Of a stretch of DNA of 64,000 nt, positions 18,341-26,056 are shown one piece after another; within the stretch, counting starts at the first letter, position 1; each line of letters begins with the position of its first letter. Origin of the DNA: JANQOZ01 sp045106555 (GTDB taxonomy: Bacteria; Pseudomonadota; Gammaproteobacteria; Xanthomonadales; SZUA-38); contig JBGCET010000040.1 in assembly GCA_045106555.1 (NCBI GenBank), forward strand, positions 1-64,000. Reading direction: 5' to 3'. Made by a program: the position numbers and the translations under genes. The notes under the pieces were generated by a model that was not told the DNA's origin, did not search any database, and saw only the letters and a program-made list of their open reading frames with translations.

Positions 18341-18943
18341 TCAGGGGTTCTTGGCCAGTTCCAATTTAAACGCCAGGGTATACCGTGGTTCTGTGCAGAT
18401 ACGATTGGGTGGGCGACCGCAGTGGCGCAGTTCGCCGTCAAACAGCACCAGTCGACCGGGTCTTGGGCTGACCACAAACTCCGCGTCTTCGTCGGCATTA
18501 AAAAATAATGTTTCGCCGCCCCATTCGACATTCCACTGGTTGCTGACAAACCACAGAGCGGTCAACTCCCCGGCCCCTGGCAGGCAATCGGTGTGGGTGA
18601 ACAGCATGTCGCCAAAAGCGGCAAAATTGGTGTAGGCCCGATACACCGAAAAAGTGCCTCGGCCCATGGCTTTGGCGGCGGCCAGGGTGGGGCCGTGAAA
18701 GGGCAAATTGCGAGCGGCTTCTACCGTCATGTTGTTGGCCCAGTGACGGTACTGAGCCGTATCGGGTCGGGCAATTTCGTTGTGCTGGAATGGGCTGGCA
18801 TCCAGTATTTCTTTGATTCGACTGACAATATTGTCGGCAACCAAACCGTCAAACACCGCGACCGACTTACCGTCGATGGTTGCACTGCGCTGAGGCGCGA
18901 TGGGTTTGGCAGCGTCGTCGGATTCGTCGTTCGAAGGGCTCAT
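18341..18943 (-). CDS. 2OG-Fe(II) oxygenase, P4H-like, arginine type
   Basis: A 200-residue dioxygenase with His117-x-Asp119 (FTHTDCLP), His174 (GELRHCGRPP) and Arg187 (EPRYTLAFKLEL) at +13. It uses Arg rather than Lys for 2-oxoglutarate, unlike its plus-strand counterpart. The core LTALWFVSNQWNVEWGGETL and RPGRLVLFDG are clear. The N-terminal ~25 residues are polar and low-complexity (MSPSNDESDDAAKP). It is the last gene of the minus-strand operon, 18 bases after the Sel1-fused oxygenase. Target unknown. Confidence 0.88.
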   Translation of the reverse strand: MSPSNDESDDAAKPIAPQRSATIDGKSVAVFDGLVADNIVSRIKEILDASPFQHNEIARPDTAQYRHWANNMTVEAARNLPFHGPTLAAAKAMGRGTFSVYRAYTNFAAFGDMLFTHTDCLPGAGELTALWFVSNQWNVEWGGETLFFNADEDAEFVVSPRPGRLVLFDGELRHCGRPPNRICTEPRYTLAFKLELAKNP

Positions 18944-18961
18944 GGGTTACTCAGATAGTGC

Positions 18962-20161
18962 TCAAGGTGTAAAGGGTCGGTCCCGGAACCACAGTGTTGC
19001 CAGCCATTTCTCTCCGTCAAGCACGGGCAGGCTAGCATGCAGACTACGCCGATCGATTTCGCCATTATCCAGGGTGTTGCGGAAAAATACCGCGCTGCCG
19101 GTGATGGGAGCAATCCGCTGGCCAAAGCGAGGAAAGTCCGTTTCTCCCCCCTTGGTGACGGTATTGAGATAACTGAATGTCGTGGCTACTCGTTGCCCTC
19201 TTTGGGTGATCTCTTCACCCGCTTCGCCCGACATCGGGTCGATGAAATCAAAATGCTCGCGATATTGCTGGCCGGGCAAGTAACGCAGCATGGCAAACGG
19301 TTCAGCATGAGAGAAAGGCAATCCAGTTTGGGTCGCCAGTTGCTCCTTTACCCGGGTGATTGCAATATCCTCCTGACCCGGATGAAAGCTCCAGCCAAAA
19401 CTGGATCGGGTGTCGTCGTGAACTGACTCACCGGTTAACGGATGCACCGTGTGAGAGGGCACCAGGTCGGGTCGGGCCGTTTCCTGCAGGTAAATGCAGG
19501 ATAGCCGGTGTATCAGTTGCGGAAATATGCGCAGTGAAAATTGGGGATCGGGAATTTCTGGCGGCTGGGTGGCGGGTGGCAACAGGGACAGTTCCGGTAG
19601 GTGCTGGCACCACCGCCTCTCGTCTTGCTGCAGGGTCTCTTGAGGATCGTCCGTTGGCGCCGCGGAGACTGGCGAGTTAAGCGCTTCGGTCATTATTGCC
19701 GCCCGCAAATCACCTTGGGAGGCGGCTTTTTTCAGCAGTCGGGTGCACAGTGGATCGTCACCGTTTTCGGCACAGATCAGCGCGTAGTTGACCAGCGCTA
19801 ACGAACACTCCTGACGCGCAGACAAGGTTAACAGTTGGGCTGCCAGGCCAACGTTTCTCGGTGTTCCCTGGCCGCGATAGTGCATACAGGCCAATTCAAA
19901 CCGGCCCTCGGCGTCGCCAGCGTCGGCAGCCTGTTGGAAAGCCTCCAGCGCTTCACTGATGCTGGCGGCACGGCCAAGTCCCAATAGGGACTGGCGCCCC
20001 AGCTCGACCTGCGCTCTCGGGTATCCGGCGCGAGCCGCTTTGTTAAACCAACGCCTGCTACGACCGAAATCAGACTCCGTGGCGTAATGCCGCGCCAGGC
20101 TGAACTGCTGGGCTGGGTCGCCAGCATTCGCGCCCTGCCAAAGCGTATCGAAATCGCTCAA
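18962..20161 (-). CDS. Sel1-repeat-fused prolyl-4-hydroxylase-like oxygenase (second copy)
   Basis: 399 residues from a TTG at 20161 that overlaps the previous stop (TTGA). Sel1 repeats fill about residues 15-160 (PAQQFSLARHYATES, AGYPRAQVELGRQSLLGLG, AGDAEGRFELACMHYRGQG, ASQGDLRAAIM). The P4Hc domain has His303-x-Asp305 (YREHFDFID), His375 (SLHASLPV) and Lys385 (DGEKWLATLWF) at +10. The architecture mirrors the Sel1-P4H gene at 16326 but the sequences have diverged strongly. A cytoplasmic protein or peptide hydroxylase is the best guess. Confidence 0.9.
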   Translation of the reverse strand: MSDFDTLWQGANAGDPAQQFSLARHYATESDFGRSRRWFNKAARAGYPRAQVELGRQSLLGLGRAASISEALEAFQQAADAGDAEGRFELACMHYRGQGTPRNVGLAAQLLTLSARQECSLALVNYALICAENGDDPLCTRLLKKAASQGDLRAAIMTEALNSPVSAAPTDDPQETLQQDERRWCQHLPELSLLPPATQPPEIPDPQFSLRIFPQLIHRLSCIYLQETARPDLVPSHTVHPLTGESVHDDTRSSFGWSFHPGQEDIAITRVKEQLATQTGLPFSHAEPFAMLRYLPGQQYREHFDFIDPMSGEAGEEITQRGQRVATTFSYLNTVTKGGETDFPRFGQRIAPITGSAVFFRNTLDNGEIDRRSLHASLPVLDGEKWLATLWFRDRPFTP

Positions 20162-20874
20162 GGCTGGCTGTCCGATGCGGCCCTTTGGGTGTCAGGAGGG
20201 CTGGCGCCATCACTGCTTGCAGTGACTCGAGAGTCTTTGATCCAGGCGTTAAATGCCACCACGATACGTTCACCCTCGCCAGTGAACGGCGCAACGTCGT
20301 GCATCAGGAAGGACGGAAAAATCACGAGTTGGCCGGCCTTGGCTGGGAAGGTCAGCACACCCGGTGCGTAGGGCTCTACCCAAGTGTTGTTGCCCGCATC
20401 CATATACATGTTGATGGAATTGCGTGGGTCGTGAAACCGCAGATTGCCGCTGTCTGGGTTTTCCGGGTCGGGCCCGCCAGGATCGACACAGTACACCCCG
20501 GACCAAGACGCCATTGGGTGATTGTGAGTGCCCATGTAGCCGCCATTACGAGTAACGTGGAACCAGGTATGGTTAAAAATTTGCAGTGCGCTGAGGTCCG
20601 TATTGCCGTTGACCTGGTTCAGCACCTGACCGAGAGAGCCAAAACAAAACTGCTTGAGCTGAGCGATGCAGGGTTGAGGCCATGAAAATACAGTGAACAC
20701 GCTTTCGAACGTGTTGATCTTCAACGTGGGAACGGGATATTCCTCGGTAAACGCCTCGCCCTGACTTTCGCAGTCTAAGAACAACGCTCGAAGTTGTGCA
20801 TTCAAGGCGTCACAGTCGGGATGCACTTTTACAAAGAAAGGGCAGGCAAATGCTGGGTAAACGTCGGCGCTCAT
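20158..20874 (-). CDS. 2OG-Fe(II) oxygenase, TIGR02466/PF13759 type
   Basis: 238 residues from ATG 20874 (MSADVYPAFACPFF); an in-frame TTG at 20901 would add nine residues without family character. The catalytic region has TWFHVTRNGGYMGTHNHP (His117-x-His119), SWSGVYCV, LVIFPSFLMHDVAPF (His192) and ERIVVAFN (Arg203). It matches the stand-alone form of the family whose TPR-fused form is encoded at 14618. The C-terminal 20 residues are polar (SSDGASPPDTQ). It leads the minus-strand oxygenase run and lies 69 bases downstream of the plugless beta-barrel gene, possibly one transcript. Confidence 0.87.
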   Translation of the reverse strand: MSADVYPAFACPFFVKVHPDCDALNAQLRALFLDCESQGEAFTEEYPVPTLKINTFESVFTVFSWPQPCIAQLKQFCFGSLGQVLNQVNGNTDLSALQIFNHTWFHVTRNGGYMGTHNHPMASWSGVYCVDPGGPDPENPDSGNLRFHDPRNSINMYMDAGNNTWVEPYAPGVLTFPAKAGQLVIFPSFLMHDVAPFTGEGERIVVAFNAWIKDSRVTASSDGASPPDTQRAASDSQP

Positions 20875-20943
20875 GGCCGCATGGTTACCAGCACAAGGCA
20901 AAAATGCAAGAGTTTTGAGGCTCGCAGCGTGTTGCTGAAGCGG

Positions 20944-21975
20944 TCAGAGGTCTTGTCGGTACCTAACATAGGGTACCCGACCGAAGAAGTTCTCCAGTTC
21001 GGCGTCACTCAAGCCGTTGCTGGCGGGTGCGGGGTTATTGAGAACGTTCCGCGCCCCCACGCTCAGACTGGCATTCCACGGGGTGCGCCAGGCAAAGCTA
21101 ACGTCGAAGGAGGTCCAGCCAGCGGCTGTTTCGGCGCCGTTCACCACGTCGAGGTAGCGGCTAGTGAGGTCGCCGCGGAAGGTGCCTTTCTGCCAGCCTA
21201 CGCCAAACGCTGCCGCGTTCAGCGGTGTTTGTTGGGGTGATGCGCCAAGTGAGTAGTTAAAGTCTGCTAGACGAGATACCTGCACACCCAGTTCCAGGTC
21301 ACCCCAATCGCCGGCGTTAATGTCGCAGGTGAGGCTGATGTCGACTGCTTCTGCGCTACCAAGATTAAGGCCTGTGCCGTTAAGGGTAAGCCAGGCAGGA
21401 CGCGTGCCCGACGCTAACGCGTTGGTTTGGCTGATGTAATCGACGTTAAGATTGAGTCCTCGCCCTACCTGCCAGCTGGCGCCCAGTGCGTACGCCTGAA
21501 GTGACGATTCTTCGGCGCTGATTGATGCCGCAGCCGGCGCACAATTGCCACTGTCAGCGCAGAGCAGCAAGCGACTGCCATCGGCTTCCTGATATCCCGC
21601 TCGCAGTGAAAGACTGTCAAGAGGGCGCCATATCCCCTGAGTTTGGGTGACCCCTCCTGTGGCTGCCGTGGGTAGAGCCATTTTCAATTGAAGGTTTTTA
21701 CTGACGGCAATGTTCAGCGGCCCGCCGACGGTAACCTGCGGCACAGGCTGAAGACGATAGATCGTTGGCAACCCGGGTTGCGGGGTGTTGAACAGCCAGG
21801 GTTGGGCGGATTGTGAATCCAGAGGCGCTGCAACCACGGAACTTTCCAGGACACCCACATTGCCTGCCGGCGTCGTTTCCTGCGCTTGGGCTGTGCCGAA
21901 CGTCAACGCCACGGCGCACATGGCAGCGCGACGTGCGAACTGACGAATTATCGTTTTGTTACTGGTCAGCAACAT
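20944..21975 (-). CDS. exported TonB-receptor-like beta-barrel without plug domain
   Basis: 343 residues from ATG 21975 (a GTG at 22008 is the alternative). A signal peptide (RRAAMCAVALTFGTAQAQ) precedes a beta-rich mature protein. No plug is present. The order of motifs matches the last third of TBDRs 1 and 3: LNLNVDYISQTNAL, then VDISLTCDINAGDWGDLELG, then SVGARNVLNNPAP and the terminal VPYVRYRQDL. Compare TBDR 1: LDVTVDYYNIELD, DWGFFRVVW, FGVNNIFDKNPP, FPYVRMTVDF. It may be a small outer-membrane barrel derived from a TBDR, or an accessory barrel for the oxygenase locus. It is intact, so not obviously a pseudogene. Confidence 0.72.
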   Translation of the reverse strand: MLLTSNKTIIRQFARRAAMCAVALTFGTAQAQETTPAGNVGVLESSVVAAPLDSQSAQPWLFNTPQPGLPTIYRLQPVPQVTVGGPLNIAVSKNLQLKMALPTAATGGVTQTQGIWRPLDSLSLRAGYQEADGSRLLLCADSGNCAPAAASISAEESSLQAYALGASWQVGRGLNLNVDYISQTNALASGTRPAWLTLNGTGLNLGSAEAVDISLTCDINAGDWGDLELGVQVSRLADFNYSLGASPQQTPLNAAAFGVGWQKGTFRGDLTSRYLDVVNGAETAAGWTSFDVSFAWRTPWNASLSVGARNVLNNPAPASNGLSDAELENFFGRVPYVRYRQDL

Positions 21976-22008
21976 AACTGCAGTAGCCTGAGTTCCTTTC
22001 TTCTTCAC

Positions 22009-22394
22009 AGTTTTGGGCCGTATCTCGCCTCAAAAGTTCCTCGTTCCGATGAATTGGCGGTTTTTTCCACCAAACAATCGGCGTTGGAAATTTCAAGCTC
22101 CCTCGCAAGTAAACGGTCTTTTTCACCCTGATGTTAACAAATTGGCGTCTTGAGAGCATTGGTTTTAGGTTGCATTAATCGCCGATCCTGCGCCGCTGGT
22201 CCTGATGCCCTCGCTACCTTTCGGATAACCAGGCTCACAACGACTTGCATTCAAGATATCGGACCAACTGACCGAAACTTAAGGTCAGTGGAGAAAATTA
22301 CCTGTAACCAAACGCCACCATGGTGCGTCTAACTGGACAGAAGCAGCGACAAAGGCGTCGCCAGCAGTTCCATCAGGTGTCGGGGAAAGAGTTG
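22009..22394. promoter_or_regulatory. divergent intergenic region between barrel gene and small ORF
   Basis: About 386 bases with no convincing gene. It must hold the promoter of the barrel/oxygenase operon on the minus strand and that of the small hydrophobic protein on the plus strand. A 7-bp inverted repeat ACTGACC-N9-GGTCAGT (22267-22289) is a candidate operator. An AAAGAG about 5 bases before ATG 22395 is a possible ribosome site. No sigma-70 hexamer pair is convincing enough to place. Confidence 0.35.
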
Positions 22395-22571
22395 ATGAGC
22401 ATCAAAACAACGCTAGCATTGGTAGGGAGGGCCGCCGCGGTCGCAACCTTAACGGTTGGAACGCTTGCCGCAGGCCTGACGGTCACCACCTATACTGTGG
22501 CCAAGGCCAATGAGATGATGTTTGAACAGCCGGTGACCACGCTGAAAGTTAAGCAGCCCGCCTGCGTTTAA
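22395..22571 (+). CDS. small hydrophobic exported or membrane peptide, 58 aa
   Basis: The chosen start MSIKTTLALVGRAA follows a GGGAAAGAG ribosome-site-like stretch; the open frame extends upstream but that part is Arg/Gln-rich and unlikely. Residues about 8-38 form one hydrophobic helix (AAAVATLTVGTLAAGLTV) ending in an Ala-rich AKANE that could be a signal-peptidase site. If cleaved, the mature tail is only about 20 residues (EQPVTTLKVKQPACV at the end, with two Pro and a terminal Cys-Val). Not recognised. It lies divergent to the barrel/oxygenase operon and upstream of the convergent hslO. Confidence 0.5.
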   Translation: MSIKTTLALVGRAAAVATLTVGTLAAGLTVTTYTVAKANEMMFEQPVTTLKVKQPACV

Positions 22572-22632
22572 TCCGCAAATCGGTGGGCGCAGGCTTGGCA
22601 GCCCTGCCGTTTGTGCCGTCGATGTTGTTGGT

Positions 22633-23487
22633 TCAATCGTTTTGGGAAACCAGCATGCGCAGATCCACCGCATCGAAAGTGTACTGCTCGTTGCAGAACT
22701 CGCAGTCAACGGTGACTATCTCACCGCCTTCAATATCGTCTCTCAATGCCTCATCGCCCAACGCAGTTAGTACTTCCGCGACTCTCTGACGAGAGCAGGG
22801 GCAATCAAAGCTTAGGGCCTTGCGAGGCTCCCAGTTCAACTCCTCTTCGGCAAATAGCCGGTCGGCCAGCGCGCCGGCGCTCAGGCCCAAAAGTTCCTCG
22901 GCAGTGACGGTTGCTGCAAGGTGGGTAATTCGGTTCCAACCGTCCGGGTCCTCGGCTGAACGCTCCGGCAGGCGTTGCACGATTAATCCGGCGGCCCGGT
23001 CGTTGTTCGCGCTCAGCCACAGCCGCGTGTCCAACTGCTCAGAGTGGGTAAAGTAGCCGGTTAGCGCGTCAGCCAAGGTGTTGCCAGTAATCTCCACAAT
23101 TCCCTGGTAACGTTCCTGACGCGCATTTTCAATGGTGATGGTCAGAACGCTGCCAGGGCTCGTGGCCTCCAGAGACCAGTCATTGCTCAGTTCAGGATTG
23201 ACGCTCAGAACACCGCGATGGGTGCCGGTGCTGGTGCATTCAGCCATCAACAGCTTTAGCCGGGTGTCCCCCTGCAGTTGTAGCGTCACACGGCCATCTA
23301 CTTTGATTCTGCTGGCCATAAGGGCGGTGGCGGCTACGGCCTCTCCCAGAAGTTGTTCCGCCGGCGGCGGCGCCAAGTTGCGCAAGCGAATGGCTTGCCA
23401 GGTGTCGTCCAAGCTGACAAAGGCCCCGCGTACGGCCAGCCCATGCATGGCAAAGCGATGCAGGCCATCACGTTCCGCCCGTTTCAT
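22633..23487 (-). CDS. hslO: Hsp33 redox-regulated holdase chaperone
   Basis: 284 residues, normal length for Hsp33. The C-terminal zinc centre is Cys229-x-Cys231 (FDCPCSRQR) and Cys262-x-x-Cys265 (VDCEFCNEQY). Oxidation releases Zn and activates the cytoplasmic holdase under oxidative and heat stress. N-terminal family blocks are TALMASRIKVDGRVTLQLQG, GYFTHSEQLDTRLWLS and AAGLIVQRLPE. Its ATG overlaps the stop of the upstream lipoprotein gene by 4 bases, so it is the second gene of a two-gene operon. Confidence 0.96.
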   Translation of the reverse strand: MKRAERDGLHRFAMHGLAVRGAFVSLDDTWQAIRLRNLAPPPAEQLLGEAVAATALMASRIKVDGRVTLQLQGDTRLKLLMAECTSTGTHRGVLSVNPELSNDWSLEATSPGSVLTITIENARQERYQGIVEITGNTLADALTGYFTHSEQLDTRLWLSANNDRAAGLIVQRLPERSAEDPDGWNRITHLAATVTAEELLGLSAGALADRLFAEEELNWEPRKALSFDCPCSRQRVAEVLTALGDEALRDDIEGGEIVTVDCEFCNEQYTFDAVDLRMLVSQND

Positions 23488-23975
23488 CGAAATTGCCAGG
23501 GCCGTCCGGGGGTCGGGCTGAGCCAGCTGGCCTCATCGACATCGAACTGCTCCCCGCCGCTATGAAAAACGCGGCCGGTGATGCTCAGAGGCAGTTGGCT
23601 TCGCTGTCGTTCGGTCAACGGTCGAAGGGCTTCAACAACTGCCGAGGGCAGTGCCCCTTCGGTGCTGAGCAGTTCCTCCCCCAACGCGGGTAACAGGCCG
23701 CTGAATTCTGGCGATAAGGCTGGTATTTCAGCGCCATTAATAGTGACGCTGAGTTCGATGCGGTCAATATGAATTTGCCGCGCCGCCGGGTTGCTAAGGC
23801 GCAGATCCAAGGTGAAGCGAGATTGATCTTGTACCGCAAGAGACACGAGCTTGACCCGCGGTGGTTCAAGCTTGGGCGGCCGCGAGCCGCACGCGCCGAG
23901 GGTCAGGCTAAGGGCAGTCAGGATGACAATCAGTATCCATCCCTGAGGGTCAAAGCGTTGAGTTTTTTCCAGCAT
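23484..23975 (-). CDS. LEA type 2 family lipoprotein
   Basis: 163 residues: signal peptide with lipobox (LTALSLTLGAC), then a single LEA_2/water-stress beta-sandwich domain. VKLVSLAVQDQSRFTLDLRL is followed by SNPAARQIHIDRIELSVTIN and a C-terminal ITGRVFHSGG. Such lipoproteins sit at the periplasmic face of a membrane; their role in bacteria is not settled. Overlap of 4 bases with hslO indicates co-translation. Confidence 0.85.
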   Translation of the reverse strand: MLEKTQRFDPQGWILIVILTALSLTLGACGSRPPKLEPPRVKLVSLAVQDQSRFTLDLRLSNPAARQIHIDRIELSVTINGAEIPALSPEFSGLLPALGEELLSTEGALPSAVVEALRPLTERQRSQLPLSITGRVFHSGGEQFDVDEASWLSPTPGRPWQFR

Positions 23976-24070
23976 GATTGTTCGAGCTTACCTTTAGATT
24001 TGTTTCAGAGTGCGAGGTTTGCGAGCGGGGAGGTGAATTACGCCCTTGCTCGGATGTTGCTGAGAATCGG

Positions 24071-24964
24071 TCACTGACTCCAATAGCGCGGGTCAAAATG
24101 ATCGGCAAGCGCATCAGTCAACAGGTTCAAGGCCGTGACCAGAACCACCAGCGAGCCTGAGGCTACCACGAAATTCAAAAAATGACCGGCCAAAATATCC
24201 TGGCTGGACTCTGCCATCATTCGGCCCCAGCTCACGCTTTGGCCATCACCCAAACCGAGAAAGCTCAGGACCACTTCTGACTTCACTGCGGCGACAAAAA
24301 TAATGGTTGCCTGTATCAGCAGCAGATGACGAATGTTGGGGCTAACATGACGATACAAAATGGCACTGACCGGTACGCCCTGGGTCCGCGCTGATAGCAC
24401 GTAACCGGTTTCTCGAATTTTGAGGGTTTCGGCGCGAATATACCGAGCGGTAGAGGTCCAGAAAGCCAGCGTAAGAGCCGCAATCACGGTCCCTGGTGCG
24501 CCCTGGGCGGCATATGCCAGAGCGCCCACCAGCAAGTAAAAGGGAATGGCGTCTATCACGGCCAGCAGCCAGGAAACCAAAAGATCCGGCCACCGCCCGG
24601 AAAAATATCCTGCCAGCATACCCAAGGTGCCACCGATGACTGTCGTCAGAACGGCAACCAGCAACCCGGTTTGAAAAGCGGTGGCTGCGCCGGCAGCAGC
24701 TCTGGCGGCAATATCCTGACCGATAGCGTTGGTACCCAGCCAGTGTTGCAGCGATGCCGGCAAGTGGTTTTCGGCGTCGGTTAGCGTTGCGCGATCGCCC
24801 CACAGGCCAAGCCAATGTGACATGGCCAACAGCGTAAACACCGTCAGCCCGGCGATCGCGCCGAAGGTTAGGATGGACTGAATTCGCCGCTGAGAAGGTG
24901 CCCTGACAGTGCCAATAGCTGAGCTGTAAACGTGGTGAAGGCGACGGTTGGGCGAGAAACTCAT
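24071..24964 (-). CDS. ABC transporter permease, DppC/OppC type
   Basis: 297 residues with the N-terminal helix (ILTFGAIAGLTVFTLLA) and the five-helix BPD_transp_1 domain of the oligopeptide/dipeptide permease family. The loop HWLGTNAIGQDIAARAAAG is the OppC signature (usual form LGTDxxGRD). The ATPase-coupling segment is around ETGYVLSARTQGVPVSAILYRHVSPN. It is co-translated with the DppB-type partner (TAATG overlap). No ATPase or substrate-binding protein gene is adjacent, so the partner subunits must be encoded elsewhere. Confidence 0.92.
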   Translation of the reverse strand: MSFSPNRRLHHVYSSAIGTVRAPSQRRIQSILTFGAIAGLTVFTLLAMSHWLGLWGDRATLTDAENHLPASLQHWLGTNAIGQDIAARAAAGAATAFQTGLLVAVLTTVIGGTLGMLAGYFSGRWPDLLVSWLLAVIDAIPFYLLVGALAYAAQGAPGTVIAALTLAFWTSTARYIRAETLKIRETGYVLSARTQGVPVSAILYRHVSPNIRHLLLIQATIIFVAAVKSEVVLSFLGLGDGQSVSWGRMMAESSQDILAGHFLNFVVASGSLVVLVTALNLLTDALADHFDPRYWSQ

Positions 24965-25899
24965 TACAACGTCAGCCTCGGGTCCACCCGTCGGTACAGC
25001 CTATCGGTACCCACCATGACCATCACCATCAGCAGTGAGCTTAGTCCCAGGACCGCCTTAAGAACCGGTTGATCGCCATTGGTGATGGCATCGAAAGTCA
25101 CTTTCCCAGCGCCGGGAATGCCAAAGTAACTCTCCAGCAACAGGCTTCCGCCCACCACCAACGAGGGAATGGAGTACATCAGTCGAGTGATAATGGGTAA
25201 AAGGGCGTTGGGCAAGACGGCCAGCAGCATCAGTCGCCACCGCGAGTAACCAAGCATTTGGCAGGTCCTGACATGCTCCCGGGACATTTCTTCTACCAAC
25301 ACGGCGCGATAAAAACGCACGTTATAGCCTGTGCTGACCAATACGATAATGAAGGTGGGCACCGCAACAAAGCTAAGCCATTGGGACATGCTGGCTGTTG
25401 ACCACCCTCTGGCCGGAAACCAGCCCAAGCCATAGCGTGAGGCAAATACAATCTGTGCCACCATCATCACCACAACAAAACTCACGCTCATGGCCAGCAT
25501 GGCGCCACTGGCCACCAGACGATCCGGCCACCGATTACGATGGCTTGCGGCCGTACCGGCCAAAATCAGTGCGAGCAGGTGTCCCAAAATAAAACCCGGC
25601 AAGACCAAAGCGATCGAGTTAGGTACGGTTCGGGCCAACAGCTCAGTGACCGGCTCTCCAGTGCTGTCAGACTGGCCCAGGTCCAACGTCAGTAAATCCG
25701 CCAGATAGTGTCCATACTGGACGATCCAGGGTCTGCCGTCGTGTAATTGCTCGCGAATAACCGCCACTTCCTCAGCGGTGGGGTTTCGGCCAGCCAGCTC
25801 CAACGCCCGATCTGGCCCAAATTTGACCAACAGCGTGAAGCCCAGCGCGGTGACCCCAAGCATGACCGGGATGACTCGCAAAAATAGCGTTTGAAACAT
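24964..25899 (-). CDS. ABC transporter permease, DppB/OppB type
   Basis: 311 residues. An N-terminal helix is followed by the OppB soluble insert (PTAEEVAVIREQLHDGRPWIVQYG, then YLADLLTLDLGQS) and the transmembrane core, with the coupling helix REHVRTCQMLGYSRWRLMLL and PSLVVGGSLLLESYFGIPG. It forms a heterodimer with the DppC-type protein encoded immediately downstream. The start ATG 25899 lies 157 bases from the divergent gltB. The pair stands alone without ATPases, which is unusual for this family. Confidence 0.92.
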   Translation of the reverse strand: MFQTLFLRVIPVMLGVTALGFTLLVKFGPDRALELAGRNPTAEEVAVIREQLHDGRPWIVQYGHYLADLLTLDLGQSDSTGEPVTELLARTVPNSIALVLPGFILGHLLALILAGTAASHRNRWPDRLVASGAMLAMSVSFVVVMMVAQIVFASRYGLGWFPARGWSTASMSQWLSFVAVPTFIIVLVSTGYNVRFYRAVLVEEMSREHVRTCQMLGYSRWRLMLLAVLPNALLPIITRLMYSIPSLVVGGSLLLESYFGIPGAGKVTFDAITNGDQPVLKAVLGLSSLLMVMVMVGTDRLYRRVDPRLTL

Positions 25900-26056
25900 G
25901 ATTGAGGCTCACCGTACCGGCGGTCTTCTGGGCTCGCAAGCCTTGATCCGCGGTTTCGCTCTATGTCGAAGATTTAGCCTGGCATTGAACATGTTCAGCA
26001 CTTCAAAAAAAGGCCGGATTAATGCATTATTGAAGGTTCGCTAAGTAAAAAAATTT

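Noticed and set aside
13911..20874. Biosynthetic gene cluster for a nonribosomal peptide or RiPP
   Set aside because: No NRPS, radical SAM, YcaO, lanthionine synthase or dedicated exporter gene is present; only hydroxylases and outer-membrane proteins. A RiPP role for the 58-residue peptide is kept only as speculation.
22012..22332. Short plus-strand frames in the gap before the 58-residue gene
   Set aside because: No ribosome sites, irregular composition, and overlap with the promoter region of the barrel gene.
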